Below, piece after piece: positions 30,951 to 43,164 of a stretch of 64,000 bases of DNA. The notes below the pieces were generated by a model, which did no database searches, was not told the DNA's origin, and worked only from the letters and a program-made list of their open reading frames with translations. Position numbers and translations under genes: made by a program. The DNA comes from Cordylochernes scorpioides (taxonomy: Eukaryota; Arthropoda; Arachnida; Pseudoscorpiones; Chernetidae): positions 13,213,295 through 13,277,294 of the forward strand of contig CP092869.1 of the NCBI GenBank assembly GCA_030710605.1, written 5' to 3'. Position 1 is the first letter of the stretch; every line of letters begins with the position of its first letter.

Positions 30951-31440
30951 AAATAATTCAAGATATTGAATTAACCCGAAGTTTTTTGTTAAGACTGAAT
31001 CATTTCTAAGACTGATGTGCCTCACTTAAGCTTTTTCAAATGTATAGATCTATGGCCACAGTCTGGTGACTACACTAGTTGACCATTCATTCAGGTTCAA
31101 GACAACCATAATCTCCATATTCGCTATAGATAACTTGATAATTAAAATAATTTTATTGACAACTTGTTAATACATGCAAAAGTGCACAGTCTGCTCTATT
31201 TAAAAAATATATTTATAAGGGAAGAGGTTTAATCAATGTTTAGTTGAGTTCTGTTCCACTAGAATCGTGCGGTCTTAACCAGCTTCATCAAGAGGACCTT
31301 CAAGTTGACTCAATGCTCCTGTGAAGAATGATTTCTTTCTTTTGTCTTAGGAATCCAAGGATATTAGGATGAAGGTCACACCTTCCATGCTAGCTTAGTG
31401 TAGAGTTTCTCAATGACTATCATTGGTTTGTTTAAATTAA
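30951..31440. other. diverged LINE 3' end, otherwise empty
   Basis: AATAATTTTATTGACAACTTG near 31146 is a diverged minus-strand version of the LINE 3' UTR at 8940. No coding sequence was recognised. Confidence 0.3.
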
Positions 31441-31444
31441 AACT

Positions 31445-31765
31445 TTTAGTGGGGATCGGTGGAAGGATGGTCTAAGCCGTTGGTTTTCGACCACTACTAC
31501 CCGAGTTCGATTCCCGCATTGGGCACTTTTTTTCTAATTGAAAAAAAAAAAATTCTCCTATGTCTCCCGATTCTTACAAAAGTCCAACCCCACCAGCGAG
31601 TGCAAGTAACCAAACGGGGGCTCTGGAACATTTGTAAGTGCAAAGTCGAACTGCTTTTCACATGTGTAGACATGTGGTGCACTTACAGTAAAAGCAGTCG
31701 CCTACTTCTACCCACCATGATTATCATGGCCTGTACCACGTGTACTAGGGATAAGCAAAAAAAAA
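31445..31765 (+). repeat. tRNA-derived SINE, full length
   Basis: GATCGGTGGAAGGATGGTCT head, box B GAGTTCGATTCC, linker and full body to CTAGGGATAAG. Confidence 0.85.
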
Positions 31766-32002
31766 ACTCTAGTTCTCTACAATGTGTTCGATAGAATCCT
31801 AGTTTTGGTTTACAGCTCCAACAATTGACTGGAGTTGTTGGGATGAACCCGGCAGCCGGACGTTGATTGTGTCCCGCTATGTTTAACCCCTCATTAGCTG
31901 TGACAGAATGGTGACAGTCACTGGATGATGACCTGGTTGTGGAGACTTTAGGTCGTCGTGGTGTTCTGTGACATCTTGGCTGTTGGACACAGTGTAACAT
32001 GA

Positions 32003-32640
32003 TCATTCTAGAGATTGTAGAGAGCCTCTCTTAATGACCAAAACAGCCACTGTACCCTGTATAGTCGTTTCGGCTTCGCGTCCATGGATCACTTTAAAAG
32101 GGGTAAAACCTGTCGTATCTTGTTTTGCGTTGTTGTAGGCGAAGGTCACGTAGGGCAGGATTACGTCCCAGTCTCTTTGCTCGACGCCCACATACATTGC
32201 CATCATGTTAGTTAATGTTTTATTGAGTCTTTCCGTTAATCCCTTTGTCTGGGGATGATAGGCTGTTGTAAACCTGTGTATGGAAGAGAATGGTTAGTAA
32301 GTTCCGTTAACATCTTTGATTGAAATACTTGTCCACGATGCGTAATGATTTCTCTGGGGGCTTCGTGTTTGAGGACAACATCTTCCAACAAGAACTTGGC
32401 TGCTTCTTTTGCTTCTCCTGTGGGTAAGGCTTTAGTAACGGCAAATCGAGTAAGATAGTCAGTACAGACTATGATCCACTTATTACCAGTATCAGACTTG
32501 GGAAATCTTCCAAGGTGATCCATTCCAACTCTCTGAAAAGGGGAGGTTGCAGGAGGTATGGCCTTAAGTAGTCCGGGTGGCTTTTGAGTTGATTGTTTCT
32601 TTCCAGGACCATGGTATACAGCTTGACTTTTCAGATATAA
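32003..32640 (-). pseudogene. Ty3/gypsy integrase fragment
   Basis: The minus strand encodes the retroviral-type integrase core. An upstream part contains FQRVGMDHLGRFP (first catalytic Asp). IITHRGQVFQS follows, with His where the second catalytic Asp is expected. HPQTKGLTERLN carries the catalytic Glu, and a downstream part reads PYVTFAYNNAKQDTTGFTPF. A frameshift separates the two halves near 32270. Protease, reverse transcriptase and LTRs are absent. It is a dead remnant; the family is clear from the HLGRFP and TGFTPF motifs. Confidence 0.85.
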
Positions 32641-32744
32641 GAAATTTGTGATTTACTTTTATAAAAATATTCGAAAAATATTTCGCAATATATTTCTTTA
32701 ATTATATGTTTCTCTAAATAAATAAACATATTATGAAAGTTATG

Positions 32745-33028
32745 AAAAAAGGCATCTCTTTATCGTGCAATTGAAAGTTGCTATTGGCTTGCGCCATCTA
32801 TCGGAATAAATATCAACTATTCTCGTTGATTTTTAATTATTCCAAAATTGGCCAAATACCCATTCTTGATTAATCAAGAAAAGCTAACCACAACGCGTTT
32901 CGGGCTGTTGGCCCTCATCAGCGTGGTGCAAGCTTTAATCAAGAATGGGTATTTGGTTTATGGAATAATTAAAACGCAAGCCATCAGCAATTTTCAGTTA
33001 CACGATAAGGAGATGCCTTTTTCATATT
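32745..33028 (-). mobile_element. H1 hammerhead element
   Basis: Left arm as in 22198, a truncated right arm, and a central minus-strand hammerhead (32885-32927). The core CUGAUGA and GAAACGCGU are intact, but two bases are lost at the cleavage site, giving a mismatch at the base of stem I. Activity is doubtful. Confidence 0.65.
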
Positions 33029-33470
33029 ACGAAAGTTTTTCGAATGTTTTTATAACAGCTTGACCTATTTGTCTGAAATTTCTAGCAGCTGAAGTATTAA
33101 GTGATCTGAGTCGATGCCATTTGCACAGAAAACATCAGGAATATGTTTTAATGCGTTTTAAATGAGATAAATGACTTTTTAGAATAAATAATTATTGAAG
33201 ATAGAGGTTGCCTGGCTGGTATTCATTGTTCTTAAAGTAAGAGTCACTTCGGCCAGTAGAGTTTTGTCGAAACATCGAAAAACAAGTAACTCAACTAACC
33301 GAAGGGTATCTTACTTCAAGAACAACAATCATATTTAATAAAATATATTATATAACTTAATATATCTCTCAACCTGAATATACAAATATTATTATATAAC
33401 AAATGAAAACATTTAGACGCGAATGTTTCTTTCACAAATAAATCAAACTTCTACTGTCCTTACTGTGATG
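33029..33470. repeat. Penelope-type terminal debris
   Basis: Positions 33190-33310 contain TGCCTGGCTGGTATTCA and CGAAACATCGAAAAAC, an inverted relative of 17097-17225. No gene was seen. Confidence 0.35.
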
Positions 33471-33712
33471 AAAAAATATTGGGAGGGCTTGGCTTATCAG
33501 TGGTGAACCTTCCCAGCGGTTTCGCTAATTCAATCCACCAGAACGCTTCTTTAGAACTCTAATACTGTATTGGATCATTCTGCTTTTATATGCTACACTG
33601 AAGGATGGAATCTTAGAAATGGTATTTAAGTAAACTATGGACATAAGCTTTTAGAGGACAGTAGAATTACATTTAAATATTTGTATCGAGCAATGCTCTT
33701 CCACCAATTACG
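33471..33712 (-). mobile_element. S1 element, core-mutated
   Basis: Minus strand AGCGUU-C-UGGUGGA, GAA-ACCGCU and UUCACCA-CUGAUAA. Stem I is a perfect 7 bp here, but G8 of the core has become A, which should abolish cleavage. Confidence 0.65.
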
Positions 33713-34005
33713 ACTTTGATAGGGATGATCTTATAGGGCGACTCTCGCCTGAAAACAAGACTATTCTTGTCCTCAAGTCTGTCATCGAGCATATTGGGAA
33801 CTCCACGACTGTCAGGAGCCTGTTAAAACTCATAAAGGCTTTAAACTCCTGATAAGATTCAGACGTCCCTTCAGAGTAGGCTCCGTCTGTTGTAAATATT
33901 TTCTCTTTATTTTAAATCTAATTAACTTTACTATTATAACTCTCCTTGAGTGTAGATATTGACGAGACGTCAATAAAGTTGTCTTAATTGTCAATTGTTA
34001 CAAAC
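33713..34005 (+). pseudogene. 5'-truncated LINE-type copy
   Basis: The frame ends in LSPENKTILV...LIKALNS and is followed by the shared 3' UTR (GACGAGACGTCAATAAAG). It joins directly onto the S1 copy. Confidence 0.55.
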
Positions 34006-34517
34006 AATAAAGACAAGACAAGTTAGGAAATTAATTAATATAGGGCAATAACGCGTCATCTGTATACAGAAAATGAAAACATTAATTCCCAAACTGTTAT
34101 GTACTCTTCTACCTAATGTTCAATAATCTTAGGTAGTGTAGTTTCTATTAAAAGATATTGTATGTTACTGTTATATATTTTATTATTACAGAATTATCAT
34201 AAGAACTGTTGAGATTTCTATGATATTATCTATTTATTAATTTATTTTCTGTGATTATGTTTATATTGACCATTGACTGTTTTGCATATAATTGAGTTTT
34301 TTAAATAAAGTGTGTGTGAATAGTATTTTGGTCGTGCCTTTATCCTCTCTTTGGCTGAGGCGTTGGAATCACCATTGGGGTGTCGCCTGGGTAGTTAAAA
34401 CTTATACAGTCCTCTAAAGAACGGCCTTTTTCTGTTAAGGACAAAGAAACCTTAACAAGAACTAAAAAACAATGGTTGCCTGTAAAGTCGGTTTTACGGG
34501 CGAAGATCTTACGTGAC
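34006..34517. other. no gene supported
   Basis: AT-rich to 34330, then a more mixed 180-bp segment with a short minus-strand frame of no recognised family. Confidence 0.3.
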
Positions 34518-35976
34518 AACGGTAGAATATTTATTGATATTAATATAATTAAATTGCACAATAGGAACAAGGAATTGAATGAAAATAAGAATTGCACAAA
34601 TTTTAACTATAGAAATATATTTTGTTTACTAAAACATTGTACATGTAAACTAAAACTTAACTAATTCCTATTTGAGTGATTTTGTTGAGGATAGGACGAT
34701 GATAGGAGAAATATGAAATGAAAGGAAGTGTTTCTGCTGTAATGTGTCTTGCGAAAGTCAAGTCGATAGTTTTTCCTTTTAACGTAGTTGACTTAGAAAC
34801 GTTTGATACGCAATCAAGATTATACGTATTTTTCATGAATTTAAGAAACGAGTTGTCAGGCTTTACGTTTTTGTTAAAATCACCACACAGAAGAATCGGT
34901 ATACTAGAATCAACTTGCACGAACGGTGGCACGTACTGGCTGTTGTGAATGTACGGACCGAGTCCTTGCCATAGTAACATTCCAATATCCTGCATACTAG
35001 CTCCTGGATGAATATATACAGCACCGAGTATAAATTTGAAGCAAGTATTAGCGGCGAAGCAAGTAACTTCAGTCATGCACATGTCACCCTTGGTTTTAAT
35101 GACACGAGTTACGTCTGTAATCGCAACTTGGAACACTTCCGCCGTAGATGTCGATGATAATTTACGATAGATCGCCACTCCACCAGCCGCGTTGGTATTT
35201 GAAAATCAAAACACTTATTCAGATCGAAGGTTCAAATTTTTGCTAAATAAATTTGAAATTAAATAAAATTTGTAATTGTAAATGATGAAGTTGAAAATTA
35301 AAACATTTACTTAAATTAGATGTTAAAATTCTTGCTCAACACAGTTTAAATAAAGTTTTCTTATATCTGCCACTTTTTCTTAATATTTGTAATTTTAAAG
35401 AATCAATTCGAAAATCAAAACATTTATTCAGATCGAAGGTTCAAATTTTTGCTAAATAAATTTGAAACTATTTAAAATTTGTAAAATAATAATTAATTAA
35501 TTAATTAATTTTAAACTAATAATTTACTTAACACTATCAACATTTATCAATAGTATGACATAACCTATAAACTCAGTTTCTCAACTTTTGTGTCAATCTA
35601 ACAATTAATCAATCAATCATAGTTTACGATAATGAAATATCAGTGTACAATTATTTACCTTTATTGTTGTAGTTGTTGTAAATGACGAATCTAAGCACTC
35701 CACATTTTCACTACAGACACAGCTGACGATACTTTAACCACACGTGTGAACTTGTATTATGACGCTTTCTTGTTTTTCCAACGCCAAGAACGTTCGAGAA
35801 AGACAAAGACAGAGACAAGCATGCGCCGATTCAATGCGCCTAATTCTCTAGCGCTGCGCGCGCAGCTGCGCGCGCAGCACTCTCGTTCGATGACTCATCG
35901 TAACGTTACCGGGCGTTACACTTTTTCATAAGTGACTCCCAACCGCAACCTAATTTAAGACGTTGTCACGTCAAAA
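34518..35976 (-). mobile_element. Helentron-like element, copy B
   Basis: Same ends as copy A and very few substitutions, but missing the segment corresponding to about 20075-20565. The deletion joins GTTGGTAT to TTGAAAATCAAAAC. It is therefore shorter (1459 bp). Confidence 0.6.
34657..35178 (-). pseudogene. endonuclease-like domain fragment, copy B
   Basis: 173 residues nearly identical to the copy A domain from VAIYRKLSS to the end. It lacks the N-terminal TETW part because of the deletion, so the metal-binding Glu is gone. Confidence 0.6.
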
Positions 35977-36198
35977 CATCTCGCGCTATATATTGATTAC
36001 ATCACACAACAACAACCAAGTCCTTGGTCAAAACCATATATATATTATATTTTAAAAATGAGATTTTCTGTTGTTTTTTAATTATCTTGAGGATTATGCT
36101 ATGGTAATGCAGTCGTGGTAAAGAATCTTGAAACTATAATAATAAAAATAATGAAGATTAGAAATAGCTTTAATTGAGCTTAAGGAATATATAAAACA

Positions 36199-36927
36199 CT
36201 AGACGAATGGCCCGGGCAACGCCCGGGGTTTACCCGAGTGCGAATATATTTTAAAAACGTTGACTTGGGTGGTCGCTATTAACAGGGTGGTCTGTATAGA
36301 CAGGTGGATGTATCACACAGCTGATAACAGGGTTGTCTAGAGTGGTCGCTATAGACAGGGTGGTCTGTATAGACAGGTGGATGTATCACACTGCTGATAA
36401 CAGGGTTGCCTAAGGTGACCGCTATAGACAGGGTGGTCTGTATAGACAGGCAGCTGATAACAGGGTTGTCTAGAGTGGTCGCTATAGTCAGGGTGGTCTG
36501 TATAGACAGGTTTATGAGAGAGGCAAACTTACAGGTTGTTGACGCCGCAATCCCCAGAGAGAGTGTTTTTTGTTGCATCATGCTGTGACTCACACGATGA
36601 CCCAAGGTCAACAGGGGTGGAGCAGCAAGCTTAAGCCTATCACCGTCTGGCGGCGCTGCCTGCGAGTTATATCTACAATTCTGCAAATAACTCTAAGGAT
36701 ATTCAAGATATTCAAGAAATTATTTTTCGAAAACCTTTCCGGGGATATACCTAATAATATCCCAGAATTTCATGGCGATTGGATGTATGGTTTTTGAATA
36801 ACAGGGTTGTCTAGAGGGGGGCAGGGAGGACACGTGTTCCCTGGCAGCCAATGAGCGCGCATTCTATCCGTGAGCTTCAGACAAACAGACAAACAAACAG
36901 ACAGAATAAGGCAAATATATAAGTAGA
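36199..36927 (-). mobile_element. non-autonomous Helitron
   Basis: On the minus strand the element starts with TC (A^TCTACTTATATATTTGCC) and ends with the hairpin CCCGGGC-GTT-GCCCGGG, then CCATTCGT and CTAG^T. These are the Helitron hallmarks: 5' TC, 3' hairpin about 10 nt before CTRR, insertion between A and T, no duplication. The inside holds a short-period tandem repeat (GGGTGGTCTGTATAGACAGG) at 36280-36510. It is 729 bp and non-coding. Confidence 0.75.
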
Positions 36928-37785
36928 TAATTTGATAAAAGTAATGCCTGGATGAAGGCGTAAAAATAAAAAAAAAATGAAATACTTATTTACATAATGT
37001 ACAAAGGTTTGAGCCGGCCATCGGGAAACAACAACAATTGAGTTTTTATAGGGGAAGCGTGACCTCTGGCGGTCAATTTAACAGAATATTTGAATCTATG
37101 ATATATAATTTTAAATAAAATAATATTTTTATATAACATACATATTAAATATTACATTTTAGAAAAACAATAATTTAAATAAAGTTCTTAAAACTAGAAA
37201 CGTAGGGGAAATTTTCGATTCAACCCAATTTTAACTTCCTCGTGGATTACTCGCCGTGTGATTTCCTTCTAAAAGAAGTTGAATGGGATTGAAGGAGAGA
37301 CACAGCATGTTAATAATTCCCTGTCAGCAATGGAAGTTTTGGGGGTGGAAAGCGGATTATGGTTGTTGACTTTACGCGTGGCAATATTGGCAAGTTGACT
37401 CACCCAATATTTGCCGGCTTCGCTACTGAAGGATTTACACGCCTCTATATATAGCATGACTTCCAGTCACCTTCAAACCACAATACTACATCTTTCATTT
37501 AGCTTGTTGTAAAACTCTTTTGTCTTAAAATTATCATTTAGATTTATATTCAGAAAATTTAAATTAAAAACATTTCTATATATCTTCATATTTTTCATTT
37601 GAATATTCATAAATACCTTTGTATATATTTATATACTTGATTATTGGATGAGTTTCAGAAATATTTATATTGTCAAATAGTAAAAAAAAACCTAAAAATT
37701 TATGTCTATATGTATAGCCGTGATTTCAGGTTAATAGCCCACAGTTCTATATTAGGTTTTATTATTCGATTTTTTTTTTTACTTA
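36928..37785. other. no gene supported
   Basis: AT-rich. Positions 37705-37755 hold a decayed minus-strand hammerhead-like motif (CUGUGGGCUAUUAACC followed by UGAAA). Confidence 0.35.
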
Positions 37786-37789
37786 TCCT

Positions 37790-38035
37790 TTTAGTCTAAA
37801 TTAGACAAGATCTTGGAGGTCGTGCTCATAAAGAAGTTCAATAACTCTTCTTGGTTCTCTGTACAGGGATCCTTTGTCCTTTCCAATACAATTTAGTATA
37901 TGTTGGGGAGTGGCCTCTTCGGTTTTGCACCTAGTGCACATGGGGAAGCTTTTGGCTCCCTCTTTATAGACTAGAGGGCACAGGTGACCAGATTTCCATC
38001 TGGCCAACTGTGTCGACTTCCTTCTGTTTAGTTGG
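37790..38035 (-). pseudogene. LINE reverse-transcriptase C-terminal fragment
   Basis: The minus-strand frame carries RWKSGHLCPLVYKEGAKSFP, then a C-X2-C...H-X4-C zinc motif (CTRCKTEEATPQHILNC). This arrangement is usual downstream of the RT domain in arthropod non-LTR retrotransposons. The RT itself is missing. Confidence 0.65.
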
Positions 38036-38324
38036 AGGGTCTGTTTTTTGGGGTTTTCTATTTGGTATTAAGAATGATGGAAACTATCTCTATGGTTCCT
38101 TCTCAAATGAATTCAATAGATAAACTTAGTGAGTGATGTTTTCCTCACAACAAACAAGAAATGAAAAACCAGTTACAGAATTTACATACCTTCCTTATAT
38201 AACATTAAACACATAAAATATTTACATATTTACTATATTTGCTTCAAAATTTCTATAAAATAAATAAATTTCGTGATTTAAAGAGAGAAAGGCATCTATT
38301 TTGTTATAGTTGTAAAGGTATATA

Positions 38325-39614
38325 TACAAGGTGTGTGTGTGTGATCAATAATTTCCAGAAATGAGACTGGATCACGTAAAATATTAAAAATAATGAAATA
38401 TTTCTATAAGGACCTTATAGATAAAACATTTATCAACACGTAGAAAAAATAATTGATCACACAGACGCACGCACCCATGTTTTTTCGAATTTATAAGCTT
38501 GAGTATATCAGAACATTTTCTAACTTCAGTATGAACTGTATTGAAAAACAACGAGTCTGCATAGAGTTTTGCTTTAAATGAGGGAAAACAGCTTCCGAAT
38601 CATTTCAAATGTTGAAGCAGGCTTTTAAAGAAGATTCCCTATCACAATCGAGGACATTTGAATGGTTTGCACAATTTAAAGCTGGTCGAGAAAGCGTCAA
38701 GGATGATCTACACACTGGCAGACCTTTATCGATAAGAAACCCCGAAAATGCACTCAAAATCAAGTCATCGATCAAAGAAAACCCAAGAATAACTATCAGA
38801 GAGTTATCAGAAGACTTGGATATCTCTTTTGGAACATGCCAAACCATCATAAAGATTGATCTGCCTCTTAAACGAACCCGGCTAAATTTGTGGCACATCT
38901 CTTAACGAATGAGCAGAAAGAGCATCGCAAAGAAACGTGCAAAAACATGGTCGAAATGTTTAATTCTGATCCCCATTGGCTCGAAAATTTAATCATAGGA
39001 GATGAAACATGGGTGTACGGATATGATCCCGAGACTAAGAGGCAATCAAGCCAGTGGCTAGAGCCTGAAGAACCAAGATTCAAGAAAGCAAGGATGATCA
39101 AATCGAAGCTTAAGTGTCTTCTTATCACTTTCTTTGATGTAAAGGGATTGGTTCACTATGAATTCGTGCCCGAGGGTCAGACCATTAATAGACATTACTA
39201 TATTGATGTATTGCGACGTTTAAGGGAGGCTGTGCGTCAGAAACGACCCGAAAAATGGCATCAGAAAAATTGGTTCTTGCATCATGACAACGCACGGCCA
39301 CATACGGCCGTCACTGTACAACTCTATTTGGCTAAACACGGAATTGCTTTACTTTCCTTTACCCTAAAAGTAAAAGGGTCTTAAAAGGACGTCGATTTGA
39401 CTCAATACCTGAAATAAAGGAGAATACGAAGAATGTTTTGAAAAGCCTGAAAGATGAGGATTTTCAGAGGTGTTTTAATATCTGGAAAAAAAATGGAACA
39501 AGTGTATAGATAGTAACGGTGACTATTTTGAGAAATTTAAAATAAAACTTTATTATACTTTTGTATTTTAAGAAATATTTCGCATTCCTGGAAATTATTG
39601 ATCACACTATGTAT
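38325..39614 (+). mobile_element. mariner element, degraded
   Basis: Terminal inverted repeats carry GTGATCAATAATTTCCAG near 38341 and its complement near 39588. A broken transposase lies between. The 3' part matches the split fragment at 13285-13860. Confidence 0.8.
38531..39530 (+). pseudogene. mariner transposase, broken
   Basis: The frame begins at ATG 38531 (MNCIEKQRVCIEFC), has a TGA near 38579, and continues through the helix-turn-helix region (TFEWFAQFKAGRESV). A +1 frameshift near 38885 leads into the catalytic part: GDETWVYGYDPETK (first Asp) and LHHDNARPHTA (second Asp). The segment with the third Asp of the D,D34D triad is deleted near 39360. The C-terminal RFDSIPEIKE...DYFEKF resumes downstream. 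It is inactive by at least three lesions. Confidence 0.85.
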
Positions 39615-40428
39615 ATATCCTATTTAGTCTATTATATGATATCAATTTAAAAGCCTATAACACACAACATATTGCTAATAATCACTACAAATTGAATTTT
39701 TCCGTTCTTAAAACACGAAAAAATCTGTTTTAATAGCCTTTAAAATCATTCATACACATAAATATAGTTTTATAATAACTATTTTCACACATAAAGTCGT
39801 ACAAAGACCAAGTTGAAAGAAAAAGGATTTCTAAAAGAGACAAAGTAACCAGAGAATTCCCATTATCACAGTATTTACAGTTTGGTCGTCTAGAAAACGT
39901 CCCAGTTTTTACAAAATGGAATTGTGAAAAATCGATCCTATGCAAGATGAACTTAATTTTCGATTATGGAATATTTTTATTCTACCTTTACAGTGCTTAT
40001 ACGTGAAGGTCGACTGTAAAAAAAGTCCACGTAAAAATACTCTAACCACACACACACAATAACCGTCAATTTTTATTCACTTACATTTAATAGATCCTCC
40101 CATCAAAATTTCCATCCATACATTTTAATTTACAAAATGATTACGATACATAAAATAGCTTTTAGACTATTTATCCTAAAACCGTGTGATATTAACATAT
40201 ATTTTATAAATTTCTATCCATGATAAAATTGTGAAAAAAGTTTTAAAATTACAAATATATTCTCACAATGAGTATCTTTTTTATTTAAAAAAAAAGGCTA
40301 GCTTTCAAGTGTTAATCGCTCTTCAACGGGTTTAATAAAACATCGACTATATCTTAAAATAAATATTTACAAAACATACGCGCGCAGCGTGGATATTTAC
40401 AACTGTTTTTTTTAATTGGTATGTAATA
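39615..40428. other. no gene seen
   Basis: AT-rich. Positions 40295-40330 hold a degraded minus-strand hammerhead-like motif (GUUGAAGAGCGAUUAACAC then UUGAAAGCUAGCC). Confidence 0.35.
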
Positions 40429-40430
40429 TA

Positions 40431-41711
40431 CAAGGTATGTCCCATAAGTTCCCGGACTGGGTCCATTAAAAAAAAAGGTAAGATTTTTTTAAAATTTTTT
40501 TATTAAAACTTTTCAAAGTAATCCCCCCTTGCTTCAACGCACCAGCACCATCGTTTCTCCCAATTGTCGAAACAGTTTTTATAAGCCTCTTTTGGAATGC
40601 TCTTCAATGCTAACGGCGATTTTTCTATTATGTCATCCCTGGTGTCAAAATGTCTTCCTTTTAGAACTGCTTTAAGTTTGGGGAACAGGAAACAGTCATT
40701 TGGTGCGATGTCTGGGAAATAGGGTGGTTGAAGTAGAATTTGTGTCCCGTTTTTCGCCTAAAAGGGCGAGCATTGTCATGGTGTAGGATCCAGCCACCAT
40801 TAGTCCATTTTTCTGGCCTTTTTTCGAATCGCTTCCCTTAGACGGCGAAGAATGCCCAAATACATTTCCTTAATAACTGTTTGGCCTGCAGGAAGATACT
40901 CGTGATGAACAATGCCCTTGTTATCCGAAAAAGCGACCAGCAACACCTTGTTTCTGAATTTTTTGGGTCTAGGCTCACCCTAACCTCTCCACTCGGCAGA
41001 TTGAGATTTGGTTTCAGGGTCATAGCCATAGACCCATGTCTCGTCGCCTGTGATTATCTTGTCTTTCCATTCTGGATCCGTTCTTGTCATTTCCATCATG
41101 TCCTCACAGGTTGCAAGCCGACACAGTTTTTGCTCATTGGTGAGGAATCTTGGGATGAATTTTGCAGAAGTCTTTTTGAGCTTCAAATCTTCGGTTACGA
41201 TCCTTCCAATCGTTGTTTTAGAGATGCCTGTGTCTTGCTCTAGCTCCAGCAAAGTGGTTCGAGGATTTCTTTTATCAAATCGGTGATTTTTTGCACATTT
41301 TCATCAGTCCCTTGAAATTTTGGGCGTCCTTGACGAGGATCATCTACAATGGAAATTCTGCCAGCTTTAAATCTAGAATGCCATTCAAAAACAGTTGTTC
41401 TCTTTGGGGCGTCATTGGGGAATGCTTTATTAAGCATTTCAAAAGTTTCGGTTGCTGATATTTGAAGTTTCACACAAAATTCTATGCAAATCCTCTGCTT
41501 CAATTTTTGTTCCATCCTAAAATCGCCGCAGCGCTAGGTGTGACCTTTAAATAAATTAGAATAACCTTGGCGCGCGCGCAAGTACCGCCTCGATATTGGT
41601 ACCACCGTGTAGCCAGATATTTTTTCTATAATAAACAGTCAAATTCATTTACATTTTTCATTTATTTATTTTTTTATGGACCCAGTCCGGGAACTTATGG
41701 GACATACCTTG
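40431..41711 (-). mobile_element. full-length mariner element
   Basis: 1281 bp between TA dinucleotides (40429-40430 and 41712-41713). Its nearly perfect inverted repeats begin CAAGGTATGTCCCATAAGTT. Length and ends fit an intact mariner in outline; the gene inside is broken. Confidence 0.9.
40500..41515 (-). pseudogene. mariner transposase, frameshifted
   Basis: The frame starts at 41515 (MEQKLKQRICIEFC). It shows the N-terminal DNA-binding region (TVFEWHSRFKAGRISIVDD) and, after a frameshift near 41250, the catalytic part with ITGDETWVYGYDPETK. Further frame breaks follow 40980. The region for HDN and the final Asp is present only as degraded sequence between 40980 and 40560. A dead copy of a mariner family different from the one at 38325. 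Confidence 0.8.
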
Positions 41712-41713
41712 TA

Positions 41714-42203
41714 TTTACATTGTTGATGAGTTGTGTAAAGATTTAAGAAGGAAAAGGCAGCTACGGATTTCTACTAGATGTAGTTAAACTTTGGTACAAA
41801 GGTATGCTAGAGCTTTAAAAAAGGTCTCATGAGCTTTGAAGGATAAAGAGGAATGGAAGGAACTTCTTAAAAACTCTCTCTCCTTAGGGACTGCTTAAAA
41901 TTAAACTTTTTCTTACAACGTTTTCAATTTAGCATGTCTGGTTCCCTTAGGGATACCCTGACACGTTGGATTCATTCTGGACTTGGCGTGGTGGATCCAT
42001 AGGGATGATCCCATGGGATTCTCTGTGGGGAAAACACATATAATGGGGATTCTTGGGATGAAGGTTACTCTGAGAGAAAAACTTATATAATGGGGATTCT
42101 ATGTGTATGGAATCCTGAGAAAGAACGAAAATGCACAGAACTCTTTCTTAATTATATTTTTATCTCACTTTTAGAATCTATTACTAATAAATGATATATG
42201 ATA
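41714..42203. other. no gene seen
   Basis: Short direct repeats (TATAATGGGGATTC twice near 42045 and 42095). Nothing else. Confidence 0.35.
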
Positions 42204-42205
42204 TA

Positions 42206-42479
42206 CACCAATACCTCGCTTTACGTCATTTCGTTTTGCGTTTTTTTTTCGAAGTTGCGTCGCTGCTTAATTTTTACTGATTTTCACTGTGCATCGTTAG
42301 ATTTTCGAAGTTACGTTGTTTTGGATTCGTGTCTTTAATTTTTATTTGAATTTTTTCTCCCTAAAATATGGTAACACCTTTGTTTTTGATTGCGCCTTCA
42401 CATATTTTGACTTTGTGTCGTTTCAATTTGCGTCGTGTTTTTTTGGAACGTAACCCCGACGCAAAGCGAGGTATGGGTG
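42206..42479. mobile_element. TA-flanked MITE, copy 1
   Basis: Inverted ends CACCAATACCTCGCTTT / CACCCATACCTCGCTTT on the other strand, bracketed by TA. A second copy is at 45339-45598. Mariner/pogo-type by its target. Confidence 0.75.
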
Positions 42480-42481
42480 TA

Positions 42482-42816
42482 TTAAAACAAGGATAATATC
42501 CCTATTATCTATAGACGTAGAAGCACAAGTCAGGGAGAAAAGCTTCTGTTATACGAGGATGATGGTACAAGCTTTCTACCCGTAGGAGGACGTCTTGCCC
42601 AAGCTTGAACGATCATTTTCTTATATAAAGCTCTTCTCTCCAACTTGTGTTTATTCTTCTAAATGATCTAGCTTCAATTTTGATTTCTACAAGGTACGTT
42701 ACATATGGATTCATCTCAAAATCTTCATAAAAGAAAAGAGTAAAATAAGTAAAAGCTATTTACATTTATCAATATTGTAATGTAATTTATAAATTTAATT
42801 GCCATCTATCGTTAAT
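42482..42816. other. no gene seen
   Basis: AT-rich with no recognised feature. Confidence 0.35.
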
Positions 42817-43083
42817 ATTTTACACACATAAATTTACTGGCAATGCGTTTCTTTTAAATATCATCAAATATTATCTCTACAGACCTTACTGCAATGATAT
42901 AGTTATTGAATGAGAGGGCTTGGCTCATTAGTAGTGAACTCTCTCAAACCGCTGAGAGGGTTCACTACTGATGAGCCAAGCCCTCTCATTCAATAACTCA
43001 TATCATTGCAGTAAGGTCTGTAGAGATAATATTTGATGATATTTAAAAGAAGCGCATTGCCAGTAAATTTATGTGTGTAAAAT
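42817..43083. mobile_element. head-to-head S1 palindrome, subfamily 2
   Basis: Two inverted S1 3' parts meet at about 42946. The plus half begins inside segment c (AAACCGCTGAGAGGG) and the minus half begins at about CTGAGAGAG on its own strand. Arms are about 130 bp and almost identical. Confidence 0.75.
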
Positions 43084-43164
43084 AATGTAATGTAGAAAAT
43101 TAGTAAAGACAAACTTCAAGATGACACAGTAATATATTAAAGGCACAAGCACAAATTTTGCTCT

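Noticed and set aside
36280..36510. Satellite array
   Set aside because: The short repeats lie inside a Helitron with clear ends and are better described as its core.
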